In this document: positions 12,904 through 26,900 of the stretch, piece by piece
How the letters are laid out: each line of letters starts with the position of its first letter
Numbering within the stretch: the first letter of the stretch is position 1
Assembly: GCA_036023115.1 (NCBI GenBank)
Contig: JAYKKT010000040.1
Span: forward strand, 6,359,001-6,423,000
Origin: Brasenia schreberi
Lineage: Eukaryota; Streptophyta; Magnoliopsida; Nymphaeales; Cabombaceae
Direction: 5' to 3'
Length of the DNA: 64,000 nt
Program-made: the position numbers and the translations under genes
The notes under the pieces: model-generated
Told to the model about the DNA's origin: nothing
Databases searched by the model: none
What the model saw: only the letters and a program-made list of their open reading frames with translations

Positions 12904-13392
12904 CTAAATAACGTGATTGCGTGATTGGGCTGAGAGAGAGAGAGGGCCTTTAGACTTCCTCCTTTCTAGATATAGCCAGTCCCTAACCAGCTCACTGATT
13001 CCGGCAGATCCGGGCTCAGAACCAGAACCAGGGGTTCCCGATTTTTCCTCAGTTGACCGAGTAAAACACTGAAGCAAAACCAGCTCCCCGCTCCTTGAGG
13101 TGTATATGAGATGAGCTCTAATACTGCTAAATATCGGCTCGTGGCAACCTCTCCTTGGCTCACCTTGTGAGCCTCCCATGTCAAGTTTCTTCTTGTCTCT
13201 CAAAGTTGGACGAGGCATGCTGCACATTACTGGATTACCGCGTCTGATACTCTTAACCAAACCAAGTCTCAAATTTTGAATCCCTGAAATTCTAGGGGTT
13301 TTCATGAATTTTCCAAGGATAGCTAAAAAACAGATGCAAGATAAAACCTCATTTCTTGTACAACAGCCACAATTCCCTCCAACCACGAACAC
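12904..13392 (-). other. Long frame of doubtful coding value
   Basis: A 162-codon open frame on the minus strand with no recognisable domain, biased composition and a low-complexity (GA)n end at 12931. It lies between the membrane-protein frame and the L23a gene. Nothing supports translation beyond length; it may be chance or a decayed exon. Confidence 0.15.
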
Positions 13393-13795
13393 CGCCAGTG
13401 ATGCATGATCATTGTTCCATGAAACCGTTGAACTGCTATTTGATTTCTAGGATAGAAATCAAATGCATTACCCCAAAGGGCTTCTCACACACACACACAC
13501 ACCTAAATAAATGCATCAACAGACTCTGCCAAAATAATGTGACCTCTTCAGAGATAAATGGGTTAAAAGGTTCCACGATAATCATGAATATAACTACATT
13601 AAGCATAGATACATAAACATCACTACATATAATCTCCAAGAAGGTTCCACTAAATTCTAATGACAATCGCATTGAATCGAAAAACACTCGTACACTACCA
13701 AATTCCATATGACAAAACTCAATATTTGAACTTATCAAGTCTCTAAGACCCCCAGAAAGCAAAAATTTCCACAGGGAAAAACTCAGCTCCACCAT

Positions 13796-14447
<652 letters not shown>

Positions 14448-15779
14448 TTATATAGCAAATCAACTCTTCAAAGAAGTATTGCCTAAACAGAGCCGCAAAC
14501 TAAGATCTAAGAAAATACTCAAATGACATAAAAGAAGAAGACATAAATAGACGCATATATGAAGACAAGAAGAATATAAGACAATGTTCACCTCCCCTTT
14601 TTTTATTAAACCCCGGTGTTTGTAAGTTCACCGCAACTCCACAGGCATAACGGGTTACCTCTTTTATCCTCCTTAAAAACTTTGGCTTCTACTGATAATT
14701 AAATTCTTAATTCATAGTTTGTCGATTTACATTAGTACTTATACAGAATAAAAGATTAAACAGTGAAATCTAAAAACTCCAAAGTCATCCGTGAGCTTAG
14801 AGATATGTGCCCATTGACATTCAATGAAACAATACTACTATGACAGTAATGTCTGTTATCCAGAACCATGCACGTTAACATTATCCTCAGATAGAAACAT
14901 AAAAACAGGAAAGCAAACTCCAGTTCTTCAAATATCCTGCTGCCTTCATCCGGGTCATGAGGAACGCCTCTCCAAATATATCGTAATTGATAGTGACACT
15001 TACCGTTGTGCATCAAGCAGAACAGCAAACACACATAACGGAATGCAGAAACATGCAAACATTTTCATGAAGCATGCACAGATGCAATGCACTACCAAGT
15101 TAATACTGCACGAACACATCCCCAATTCAATTTCTCCTCAGAAACAGAAAACTTAATAGTAAATAACTAAACATCATCCTACCGAATTCAAACAAGACAG
15201 AGGATTCCATCACAATGGGATCCCTTCAAGTCTTTATATTCTATAGCTTAGTCAAGGCAGTCCCAGCACAGGAATCGCCATTTTTTAGAAGACTCGGCAT
15301 GAATTCCACCAACCACAGATATCACCGCCTCGTTTCGATTCTACAAACCCCTAGCAAACAGTACTAACCCACCCAATGGGCCGACGACTATTCCCGAATA
15401 CCACAACACCAATATCCTTTTTCCTCTATCGTATCCCATCGTGTATTAACTTGCATCTGTTCAAGATTCACGTACGACGTGTAAATCACTACGACATAGT
15501 TACGAATAACATTAATTTTTCTTAAAAATCGCTAAGTGCTCGATCCACTACCATCCCAATCCCCTTACAATTTCCAAAGTGAAGCTCTTAGTGATATACC
15601 TTTGCACGAAACCTTCGAAATCTCTAGCAGCAAACGTACTTAAATTGGTGCCGACTCAAGGTACTCAAGATTCAAACCCAGAAGGACTCAATGCAGCTAG
15701 AAGATGAAATGTGGAAGAATAATTCAGCAAGCAGAAAATTTATGCCTAAAAAATAAAGGGAACCAAAGGATCTAACAAA

Positions 15780-15900
15780 AATGTAGCTCATGGACGAAAT
15801 ATGAGATCCAAAGAAGAAAGGTCGTACCGCGAATGTCCTGAGCCAGAACCGCTCTCTCTCTCTCTCTCTCTCTCTAACGAAAACCCCAGGGAGCGAGATT
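15780..15900 (-). promoter_or_regulatory. Possible leader exon and (GA)n of the L23a gene
   Basis: On the minus strand, a (GA)n run of about 26 bases (plus-strand CT at 15850-15875) is followed by a GCG/GTACG donor-like site near 15827. A TTTAG/GCAAT acceptor-like site lies near 14487, just upstream of the L23a ATG. GA-rich leaders and 5'-UTR introns are common in plant ribosomal protein genes. No transcript evidence is available. Confidence 0.35.
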
Positions 15901-16258
15901 TACTATTTGGCGCTGGGCATTGTGATTGTTTTTCATGTTTATTACGGATTTGGGCTGTCCCTAGTCGTACTTCGGGTTTGAGTCGGATTCGGACATTGTT
16001 ATCGAACCCACCGATCAGGATCCGAGCATCTCTCTTTTTCTTTTCTACACTTTTATTTGCATTGATGAGACAACAGATTTTTACATGGGGGCTGGTAGAT
16101 GAGTCTGAGCTCTTCATGGTTTGGCTCGGCTTGTTTCTATGTCCAGATTGTGTGATTTAGACAAGGCTAACACGAGTTGGCTCGTTATGCTGTTCGAGCT
16201 AAAACACGAACGTTGCATGTTCGGTTTAGTTTGGTTAGTATGAACAACCTTAGTTTAG

Positions 16259-16363
<105 letters not shown>

Positions 16364-16843
16364 CATGCTTTTGACCAGAACGTTTAATTTCTCGATTGAA
16401 AATTGAGTCAAAGAATTATATGTCAAACTTTTTTTCCTCAGTACAATGGGGACAGCATGAATCCAAGTGCACATCCTCGGCATCGAACTCAGGACATTTA
16501 ACTTACACGGATACGATAAGCTTCTAACAAGGCTACTAGAATGAGCTGAGCTGAAGCAAATATGTACGGCTCACAAGCTTGGATAGCCAACGAGTATTTG
16601 ATTTCTTCATATCACGAACCAATATGATATATAAATTATTTATCGAATTTTTATTGTTTAATTCCAGAATTTTTTACTTTTATTTGTTCTGCTTTGAATT
16701 TTTTAATTTTAGTTTCATTCCCCTTGGAATCATCATTCGGATTCGGATCCATGATGGTCGGATCGTATCCGATCTATTTACATTCAGAATATCACCACCG
16801 CTATAAAACACACTCCTCTCTGAATGGTTCCGTTGACAAGTCT

Positions 16844-19800
16844 ATGCTCCTCCCCAATGCACTGAAGAGGAGACTCCGAGCCAGCAAGAAGACTCTGTCC
16901 CTCCTCGAAGACGATCGATTCCTTTCCATGCCCCACCTCCACCAGATTCATGCCCACATTATTATTACCGGTCAATCCGCCGACAATTCTCCCTGAGCAA
17001 GGTCATCGCTTTTGCCGCGCTCTGGCCGGCCGGCGACCTCGATTACGCCCTCTCCATCTTCCGCCGAGTTTTCCATCCCAACCCCTTCTTGTGAAATACC
17101 ATGATGTGTGTTGCGGTCGAGAAGGACAGAATGAATTTGACGTTCTCTATATACAAGCAAACGATAGCTGTTGGTGATCTCCCCAACAACTATACTTTCT
17201 CCTTTGTTCTCAGATCGGTTGTTGGGTTCCCCAAGGAAATTGCGTTCATGGTTAGATTGTGAATCTAGGTTGGGCGTCTTATGATTTCGTTCAGAACGGT
17301 TTGATTCATGCGTACGTTGTTCTTGGGATGTTGGATGATGTCCGTCAAGTGTTTGACGGGAAAGAGATGTTTCTTGGACGGCAAAGCGTGTCTCTTGGAG
17401 GTCGCACGCGAACTGTTTGATGAAATGCCCGAGAAGAATGTTGTTTCTTGGAGCGTGATGATCGCGAATTATGCGCAAGGTGGCATGGCCAAAGAAGCGC
17501 TAGAAATGTCCTGTGAGATGCAGCTGGCGGGGTTGGAGCCAAACCGTGCCCCTATTTTGAGCGTTTTGTGCGCATGCGCACAATTGGGAGCATTGTTGCA
17601 AGGGAAATTCATTCTTACGTGGGGAGACAAGGGATAGGACTGGATTGTGCGTTAGGGACTGGTTTGATCGATATGTATGCAAAATGTGGTTGCAATGCAT
17701 GTGCACGGCGAGCATGCAATCAAGGTGTTTGGAGGGATGCAAGCAAGGTGAAGCCGAATGAAATCACCTTGATATTCGATGCCTTTCTCATCTTTTATCA
17801 TTTCGGTTCACGATACGTATTGTATTGCCTTTAGCGTAATTTAATATTAAAAAATGATAAAAATCTTTTAAAAAATTTGAAAATTTATGATAATTATAAA
17901 AAATATATATAATACAAAAATTTAGTACATATTCATCATTTATCATTCAATAATTGAAAAAGTAATTACATGTTTTGAAGGAGTACATGACATCTTTAAA
18001 AAAATATAACTTTCATAATTGAAAAAAAAATATTTACATATTGTAATCTGAATCATCAAATAAATAATATTCATTTTCTCTTTACTTAAGATCATCACTA
18101 CCTTATGCTTCAAAATCAAAATCTTCATACCTTGAAGATATTGTTGTTTTGTGCCTTTCAAATTATTCCATGCAATGTCTTCTTGTATCTTCTATAATTC
18201 ACTCCTATGATATATAAAAATTATTCGATCAAATTTTTTTTATGTAACTTTTTTAATTGCTTGTAAGAAAAAAGATAAGTAATTATTAAATAACATTAAT
18301 AATTTAAGTAAAATTAAATATTTAAGAAATAACTAATACAAGATTATTTCTGTTGGAGTCACTTATGTTTCAACCTGTTACGCTTTTTTTTATAGATACT
18401 TTCAAAGCTACTTCAATTCATTTCACAATTGTTACATTATAGGTTTGGCTAAGAACTCTTATTTGATAATCACTTCCAAACCTATTTAACCAAACATCTG
18501 ATAGAAAAAGACAAACATTAGAAACTTAATCTACAATAAATATAAGATTTAAGAAACTTAAATATTAAGATAAATAGTTTACAATCAAGTAAAGAGCAAA
18601 TGACTACAAGTAAGCTCATCAAGTAAAGAGCAATTTCGTAGATCTCCATCTCTCGGTATATAAGAATTGCTCTACTCTCATCAATGACCAATCTGTTTAT
18701 ACAATCAATGATACATCGGTTTATCTCACTATCCCTTTTAAAGCTTGCAGAATATCTTAATATCGGGTTTAGGTAATAAGATCTTGCATGAATAGGTTGA
18801 TGCAATTGTTTCTTACATCTGTTGTCTATAATGTTCTACACAAACACATAATTTCTCTTTTTTTCATTGAAATTGTTTCTAATGGTTTTCTTGTCTTATC
18901 CATGGCTTGGTAAAGATAACTCATAGATGGTTTCGTCTCATTGATAGCCAATATAAAAACTTTCACTAAACGACATGTAATCTTCAATAGTGTAACACAA
19001 AAATTGTACTTCTAAAGACTGACTTTGAATCATTTAGCTTTCTATTTCTTCTATTTTGAGGTAATTCTGTAAATTATTGTCATTCATTTGAGGGCTACAT
19101 TATCTTTAAAACTTGCTTTTGTTTCATAATGCTAGGTAGAGATAAGTACTTAGTTGCGAATCGAGTTGCAGTTTTATGAAGGAGCTTTGTACCATTTGTA
19201 TATCTTCTCACCAAATGCTACCACACGATATAGCCCGATAAGTGGAATAATGTTATACACAATGGTGTATACGATACGATACGGTGCAATACGAATAATA
19301 CTGGTGTTGAGTGTGTGCAGGCAGGTCGGCCTGATTGAATACCTAAGCAGTGCTTTGTGAACATGAGTCGTGTTTTCAATATTGTGCCTGGAATTGAGCA
19401 TTATGGATGCGTGGTGAATCTATATGGCCGAGCAGGAAAGCTAGAAGAAGCAAAGGAGCTTGTCCGGACGATGCCTATGAAGCCGGACGTCTATGTTTTG
19501 GGAGGTCTGCTTAGTGCTGCCAAGATTCACAATGACGTTGAGCTCGCAGAAACGATGACCCGAAACTTGGTAGAACTGGGACTTGACCATGGTGGGGTTC
19601 ATGTTATCCTGTCTAACATGTATGCTTCTGAGTGGAGATGGGAGGATGTAGCCAGAGTAAGGAAAGGAATGGAAGAGAAGAAGGTGAAAAAGACACCGGG
19701 TTGCAGTCTGATTGAAGTTGATGGTGAGATTATTGAGTTTGTTGCCGGAGAAAAAACTCATGAATTCATGGAAGAGGTAGAGTTTCTGTTGCATGGAATG

Positions 19801-19899
19801 AACAAGCAGTTGAAGTCGCTAGGATATGTTGTTGACGTCAACCAGTTGGTTCTTGATGGATGTGCCATTCTAAGACACTCTCCAGGGAAGACACCATGA
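16844..19899 (+). pseudogene. PPR-repeat protein gene, frameshifted and split by an insertion
   Basis: Remains of an organelle-targeted RNA-binding PPR protein of the E/E+ subclass. The 5' part (16844-17783) begins MLLPNALKRRL, has LHQIHAHIIITG, breaks frame near 16985 (ADNSP then stop), and continues in other frames with ARELFDEMPEKNVVSWSVMI, ANYAQGGMAKEAL and LIDMYAKCG. The 3' part (about 19306-19899) has VCRQVGLIEY, then GIEHYGCVVNLYGRAGKLEE, ASEWRWEDVARVRKGMEEKK and GCSLIEVDGE, which are the E and E+ motifs. About 1.5 kb of AT-rich hAT-like sequence separates KPNEITL from VLSVCRQ, where an intact gene has FxGVLSAC. Several stops and frameshifts. CTATAAAA at 16801 may be the old TATA box. 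Confidence 0.85.
17786..19305 (-). mobile_element. Decayed hAT-like insertion inside the PPR gene
   Basis: AT-rich insert between two PPR halves. On the minus strand near 18518-18840 it holds HARSYYLNPILRYS with DCINRLV, which resembles the (L)HAA.YYLNP..(R/F)YS segment of plant hAT transposases with DUF659. Its right end is rich in CGATACGATACG-like motifs, like the ends of the hAT at 6.4-9.5 kb. I could not fix exact ends or a TSD. Confidence 0.55.
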
Positions 19900-19969
19900 T
19901 GCTGGAGGGACTTTTAATGTAGAAGTACGCAAAGCCTTTATAAACAAGTTGATGAGATGATGCGCACCC

Positions 19970-20070
19970 ACAGCGTTAGCTCAATTGGCAGAGCTCTCTG
20001 ACTCCCACAGTGTGGTGGCTGGCATGCGTGCGTGTGTGTTGGGCTTCAGCCTCCCTTTGTAGCTGGGATG
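19970..20070 (+). mobile_element. SINE relic, same family
   Basis: GCGTTAGCTCAATTGGCAGAG (an intact A-box and D-arm look) is followed by a degraded B-box region, then GCGTGCGTGTGTGTTGGGCT and CAGCCTCCCTTTGTA, closely matching the body of the 4.5-kb copy. It is not a tRNA gene because the T-arm is lost. Confidence 0.65.
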
Positions 20071-20868
20071 GTGCAGGGTGCAGGGACATAATCCCATGTT
20101 AAGATTGTCTTGGGAAGCGATTGATTTCCATATATTTTCTGCACTAATGACTCCAGAGCGCGAGAGCAAGAGGACCTACCAGCGTTTGGATGAGGTCATG
20201 ATTTCATAAATGGATACAAGAACTCACTCAGACGCTCTAGGTTATTGGAAATTGAAACACTAAGATAACGTACCATTGTCGGATGACGTCATGGTTTCAG
20301 TGACCTGCCCTTGGGAGCTCATTCAGCAGAGAGGGAGGAGGTATAGTTTTACTGCAAATCACATTATTCCAATTCTAATAATCTGTGCTTACAAGTAAAT
20401 TCTCGATAAGCAGATTCACTTGATTGCCCAAATCGTTGTCATAACCTCCATGAAATGATCATTCTAGCATTAAGAGATGGTGGCGTACTCATTGTAGGGT
20501 ACAGGTTTGTGCAATAGTATTGAGAAAGACATAATTTTACAGACATAGCAGCAAAAATACCCATCTTGGGGAGTGTCTAATATAAACTTCCATTTTGTAT
20601 TATAACGCGCAGAGATCTTCTCATGATATCACAAATTGTTGTATTGGCAGTGGCAGACCAAATCACGGGCAAGGTAAGGCTGCTGCAAACACGAAATCCG
20701 ACTTAATCCGATACAGGTCTGACTTTTTCGAAAAATTATATGAACTTACATGAATCTCACTCAACTGAACTTCACCTCACCCAAAAAACTTTCTAGGTCC
20801 GTGACCGTATATGGGAGGCACCACCTTGTACGTTACGAAGATCAGAATGAGTGACCCCTGAACATCGT

Positions 20869-20980
20869 TCAGTCATTTGTGAGAAGAATGAGGAGCTCTT
20901 CATCAGTAATTGCACCAAGCTCCATCGTCCTTTCTAACGATGATTGACCTCCAGCATCTTTAATTGATGGGCGTGCCCCT
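20869..20980 (-). CDS. AGD-like last exon with stop codon
   Basis: One completing base, then [20 protein letters not shown] and [16 protein letters not shown], stop TGA at 20869-20871. The previous exon ends RR, so the junction reads LMRRGARPSI, the usual C-terminal tail of plant ACAPs ([23 protein letters not shown]). Found by splice logic 4 kb from the preceding exon. Confidence 0.95.
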
Positions 20981-23900
20981 CTGCATACAAAAGGATGCAT
21001 TATGATTGGCGTGGATCATTAACTATGTAAATACCGTTGCCATCTAAATTTCTTGAAGTTTAAAATATTGCCAGTCATGAAAGGAACTCCGCCCCGTGTA
21101 AGGGATCACCCTTGCATTGCCGGTCCCAAGCCCACATAAAGGAGGAAGGTTGTGTTAGTCTTCCGACAACCAACATAAAACTTTGTCCGATTTTTATACC
21201 ATTGATTACACAAATTATGAGCATTGCTTTGGGACGTCCCCACCTAGCGACGCGCTGCAGAGCCCGAATGTAGTGATAAGTAAGCAAGGGCCACTACATT
21301 TTCGCCTGAATGTAGTGAATTAATTGCAGAGATGGTTCTCACATCATGAATACGTGTGGGTAAAGAAGTTAGTCCCACTACATTGTCGCCCGAATGTAGT
21401 GAATAATTTATAGAGAGGGTCTCTGCATTTTCAGTATGGACGGATGCGAGGGGTAAGAAAGGTAGTCCAAGATAATAAGATTTGTATTGGTTCTTGGAAT
21501 ATCGGAACATTATCCGGTAAGCTAATGAAGGTGGTAGATACTATAATTCAGAGAAAGATTCATATTCTATGTTTACAAGAGATAAAGTAGGTTGGAGAAA
21601 AAGCAAAGAAGATAGAGAATACAAGTTTTAAATTATGATAATCAGGCAAGGAAAAGGCTCGAAACGGAGTTGGTATATTATACAAACAACAACTACGCCT
21701 TTTCCCATACTAGACGGGGTCGGCTAGTAGTTGGTATATTATCATAAAAAAAAATTGAAGGATAGTGTAGTAGACATACAACAATATGGTGACTGAATCA
21801 TGACGTTGAAATTAGTATTAGGAGCAGAGGTTTTGAATATAGTTTGTACTTACGCACCCCAAGTAGGTGTAGAAGATAGTATAAAGACAGTTGTTTGAGA
21901 AGGGTTAGATAAAGTGATTCAAAGGATTCCACAAAGGGAGATGATTTGTTTAGGAGACTTAATGAATATGCCGGTAAAGAGGCATTAGGATATAAGGTAT
22001 TCATGAAAACTTTGGTTTTGGAGATATAAATGAGGAAGGTAGGGGATTTTAAATTTTGCTATGACATGTGATCTCTTTATAGTCAATACAATCTTCAAAA
22101 AACGAGATGAACATTTAATTACTTATAAGAGTGGTTTATCATAAACATAAATTGATTATTTTATTTGTAGAAAAAAAGATAGAGTGTGTTGTAAAGATTG
22201 CAAGGTAATTTCAGGAGAAAGTTTAACCACCCAACATCAACTTTTAGTTATGTATTTATAAATAAAAAAATGGACAAAGAAGAAAAGTGCATCGAGCTGT
22301 TCGAACTAAATGGTGGAACCTCAAAAGCGAGAAAGAATATATATTTAAACAGAAAGTCCTTTAAGGAGATGCTTGAAATTATATTGGTACACCTTGTAAT
22401 ATGTGGAATAATATGACTATAAATATTAGGAAAGTGGCGAAAGATGTGTTAGGTGAATCTAAGGGAGGTGTACCGGCACAAAAATAAGTTTTGTGGTGGA
22501 GTGAAGTAGTGCAAAATAAAATCAAGGCAAAAGGGCATGTTACAAATTACATTATGCTAAGAAAACTAGTGAAACTTTAGAGGCTTATAAGAAAGCAAAG
22601 AAGGAAGCGAAAAAGGCTATAAGTGAAGCAAAAGCTAAAATTTTGAAGGTATATACAAAACTCAACTCAAAAGAGGGTGAAAGAAATATTTTTAAGATAG
22701 CTAGGGGTAGAGATAAGAAAACTAAAGATCTTAATTATGTTAGATGCATCAAAGACGAGGATAAAAAAATTATAGTAGCAAATGATGACATAAGAAATAG
22801 ATAGAAAAACTATTTTTATAAGGTTTTTAATGAAAATAAAGATGTTAGTCTATGTCACACGGGTGCGGGTGCAGGATACGATAAATTTCACAAATTTTGG
22901 GTGCGGCGACACGGCTAGGGTATATAATATTATATATTATATATAATATTCAAGCTACATAAATCAATCATAATACAACTAGTATTTGCTAATTTTGGGT
23001 GCACGTAGGTATCAATTAACAAGTTCCCTCATAATGATGTGAAACTAATAATGATTTTACAAGCTGCAAAACATCCAAGTTATGGATTCAAAGAGTTTCC
23101 AGATCTTTTGTAGGATATAGCATATACAAGTATTTGTCCTAGGATCCACCAGTGATGTCATACTCTTCTGTTCTATTGATCTAGCAATGTTCCTGGTCTT
23201 CAAATGTGTTTGGTGTCAGAGATTATTCTGTGCAAATGCATACAGTATGGAGTCAAGAATCCAATCAAATTGAGAAATAAGAAACCAATTGTCCGCACCC
23301 AAAATCATTCAAGCTAATATTGTATACACTACAATAGCAAGTACACAACTTTATATTAAAGCAAAACACATAAATGGTAAACAACTACTAATTTATCATA
23401 ATACACAAATCAATTTTTCATTATCCGGACCCATTTATCCATGAGTTACAAAAACAAACTTTTTTTTTACCACGCCGCACCGACACGGTGTCGGTGTGGC
23501 ACCAGTGTCGAGGTCGACACTCCACCCCTTAGAAGTGTTTGTGTGACTTAGATGTTAGTATTAGCTTAAGAGAGTTAGCCAAATTAGAAAAGTATATAAA
23601 CCACAATTTCTACCGACGTATTCAAAAGAATGAAGTCAAAGAGCCTCTTAAACATATAAAGGGTGGTAAATCGGTAGGACCACACAATATTCCTATAGAA
23701 GTTTGGAAAATACTAAGAGAAATAGGAATCACTTGGCTCACAAGACTATTTAATGAAATATAGAGAAACCAAAAGATGTTTGAGGAATGAAGAGCGAGTA
23801 CACTTATACCCATATATAAAAACAAGGGAGACAATTAGAATTGTGTGAATTATCGAGGTATCAAGTTAACGAGTCATACCATGAAATTGTGGGAAAGAAT

Positions 23901-26900
23901 TATCGAACGTAGGTTAAGATAAGTATCAAGTACAACGGAGAACCAATTTGGATTCATGCCAGACAGATCTACTGTTGAAGCGATTCACCTTTTGAGACGT
24001 CTTATGGAACATTTTAGAGCAAAAAAGAAAGACCTTCACATGATATTTATTGATCTAGAAAAAGCTTACGATATGGTACCGAGGGAGGTTCTTTGGAGAA
24101 CCTTGGAAAAAAGAGGTATCCCATTGATATACATAAACCTTATAAGAGACATATACGATGGTGCAAAAACATGTGAGGACTCATAAAGGAGCGACAGACT
24201 TCTTTGAAGTTAATATTGGGTTACATCAAGGATCAACTTTAAGTCCATACTTATTTATAATGGTGATGGATGAGTTAACAAGATGAAGTACCTTGGTGTA
24301 TGTTATTTGCATATGGTCAGAGATAAGATCTATTTCATTAGTTTCGGATTTTATGTCGATACAGGGATACAAATTAGTGGAGGAGTCTAAGGAAAAAGTT
24401 AATAGAAAATTGGAACTATGGAGAGAAACATTAGAAAGCAAAGGCCTCCGACTTAGTAGAACAAAGGCAGAATATATGGAATGTAAGTTTGATCATTTGG
24501 TTACCTCAGAGGACAGAAATTAAAATTGGCATACATTGCATCCCCCAAAAGGAAAGTTTTAGATACCTAGGGTGAATTTTTCATAGTGATGGAAGAATTG
24601 AGGGAGATGTTACGCATAGAATTAATGCTGGTTGGTTAAAATGGAGAGGAGCATCAGGTATTCTTTGTGATAAGAAGATACCATTAATGTTAAAAGGTAA
24701 ATATTTTAGAGCAGCAATTAGACCTGCCATGTTTTATGGTTCTTAGAGTTGGGCAGTTAACCATCAATGTGTACAAAAGATGTCTGTGACAGAAATTAAG
24801 ATGTTGAGATGGATGAGTCGTCATTCATGAAAAGACCGTATACATAATGAGGTTATTAGAAATAAATTAGGAGTGGCACCAATAGAGGATAAAATTGTCA
24901 TAAAATTGAAAGTCAAGATAAGCTTTTTTACCTTCTCATTAGGTACTTGGCAAGCTGATTGTTTCTCATCGAAACACAGTGGTGAAGCGGAGTTCTACCA
25001 TGAAAATCTTGAACATTTATATCTGCACCAGACTGTAGCAGCAACTCCACTATCGCAAGCTCAGTCACATGACAAGCCAAATGCAGCAAGGAGCAACCTC
25101 GCCAGCAAACCCGTTCTCCATCCAAAGCTCCCAGCCTTGGGCAAAATGCTGGATCATACCTTTTCTTCTCATCATGGTGACTCTCCGATTGGGTATCCGC
25201 AGGGTGAAAAGGATCGTTAACATAAGCCTGATCGTAGATAGTATTGGCGCTTGCATCTGACACAACCAGCAGACGGTATAATTCTCGGATGTTCTTTGTC
25301 TCCACAGCATTCCAAATGAGAAGAGCAGGTGTTCTCATTGCAAAATCATCCTTCTTTATCAGAAGTTTATCCACATACTGTAACACATTCTCACTTGATC
25401 TTAGAGGTTGAAATTTTAGAATGTGTAACAGGTTCAATTAGAGAGATAAACAACAATCAAGAAAAGGGTTTTGCAATGCACTAGGAATGTGTTCAGAAAT
25501 TGAAAAAGAAGAGCACCAATAAAATGGTGTGCTGAATAACTCGAAATTGAAGAGCTAAAAAGCCCACTAACAAGAAATTTTCTAGGCTTCCAAAGAATAA
25601 CCTCTTTAGTTGACACTGCTCTTTTCTATTATACATTCGTTTCTAGCTCTCAATTATTTGCATTCTTCTAATTACTGGAGTTTTACCAAGGAAAGCAACT
25701 CCCGTCTAAATTTTCCAAGGACTGCATATAGCGTATGTTTGTCTGTTTTTTTCTGTGACGTCTAAATTTTCCAAAGCTCAGAAGGGTTGTATGTTTATTT
25801 TTTTCTTTTTTCTGTGTCAAAATTTATGAACTTTCTGAAATGCTCCACAAGGTCAGACTATTAAATATTTTACAAGCACACTTCTTTTCAGTTTTATAAC
25901 CAAAATAAGCTTCTATGAATTAGTAAAAGTAGAAAAGTTAGTACCTTGGATTGGATATACTTCTCCTTTCTCAACAGACCATCCTCAGGAACAGGTTTTG
26001 TGACAAGTGGTAGATTTATGTCCCTCTCATTTTTCCTGTAACAACTTTCCAATTGTCACATGAGATGACAAGATATCTCACAGGAAGAGCATATCTATCG
26101 AAGTATGAACTGCCAAAAGCTTATTGAAGTAGGCAGAATCCATTTAATACATGAACTTCTAAGATCCTGATATACGTTGATTTGGTTGAATATACCTCTC
26201 TTCATCAATCTGAAGAAGCGCCTCCCATATTGAGTTGCAAAACGTGTTACCTAGATGCTGGAATAAATCGACAATAATGGAATCCCAAACTTTGACGTCC
26301 AATTTCAGAGATCTGACCTGCAGTTGACATGAGAAGCTGGGTAATGTGTGAAGCACACTAAAGGCTGATAATTGTGACCATCAAACGAGCAAGTATTATT
26401 TCCCTGTGTTAGTTAAAACAGATGAAGGTGCTTAAAGAACTAATCAAACCAAACATAAAACACTAAATTATCATCTCAGCAAGAATGCTCTCTATAGCAA
26501 CCATATACTCATTAAACAACACTGCAAAGACCATCAACAAGGAGGGGCAAGCTCAGCTATCTGATATTTCTGGGTGAAATTCCAGGCACATCATGTCAAG
26601 ACTAACCAGGAGAGTGAATCCAAATCGAGGAAAGAGAGTGATGAACATTGGAGACCACAAAAATTACAACCCACACCACTATAGAGTAGAGTACCCACAT
26701 TTCTCAACTATGAAGACGACCCGGAGTAAGAACTTTGATTGGAGTAAAATTGTGAGAAAAGGATCTGCAATGCGTCACAAATGATAGTGTGTTCAAGTAT
26801 GCTCAAGGCACATGGATCCCTTTCTGCATTGCAAGTTCGTTCATTCAGTCTGAACTGTACATCCATCACAAAATCAGCAAAAGTCAGTGATTTAATACTA

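Larger units (their letters stand above)
21090..24895 (+). mobile_element. RTE-like LINE, decayed, 3'-truncated, carrying nested insertions
   Basis: Aligns by eye with the LINE at 59.8-63.6 kb. The 5' leader (GGTCCCAAG...AAAGGAGGA) starts near 21090, endonuclease remnants follow ([16 protein letters not shown] at about 21.49 kb), and the RT region is at 23.6-24.9 kb with FIDLEKAYD near 24045. Many stops. It stops matching at 24895 within GAGGATAAAAT, so the C-terminus and tail are absent. A 700-bp element and a 47-bp LINE tail are inserted in it. It lies in the last intron of the AGD gene, in the opposite orientation. Confidence 0.88.

Noticed and set aside
14824..15156. Frames in the L23a upstream region
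   Set aside because: They lie in a probable leader intron and encode nothing recognisable.
19976..20010. A tRNA gene
   Set aside because: The D-arm and A-box look right, but there is no T-arm/B-box or acceptor pairing, and the downstream body matches the SINE at 4.5 kb.
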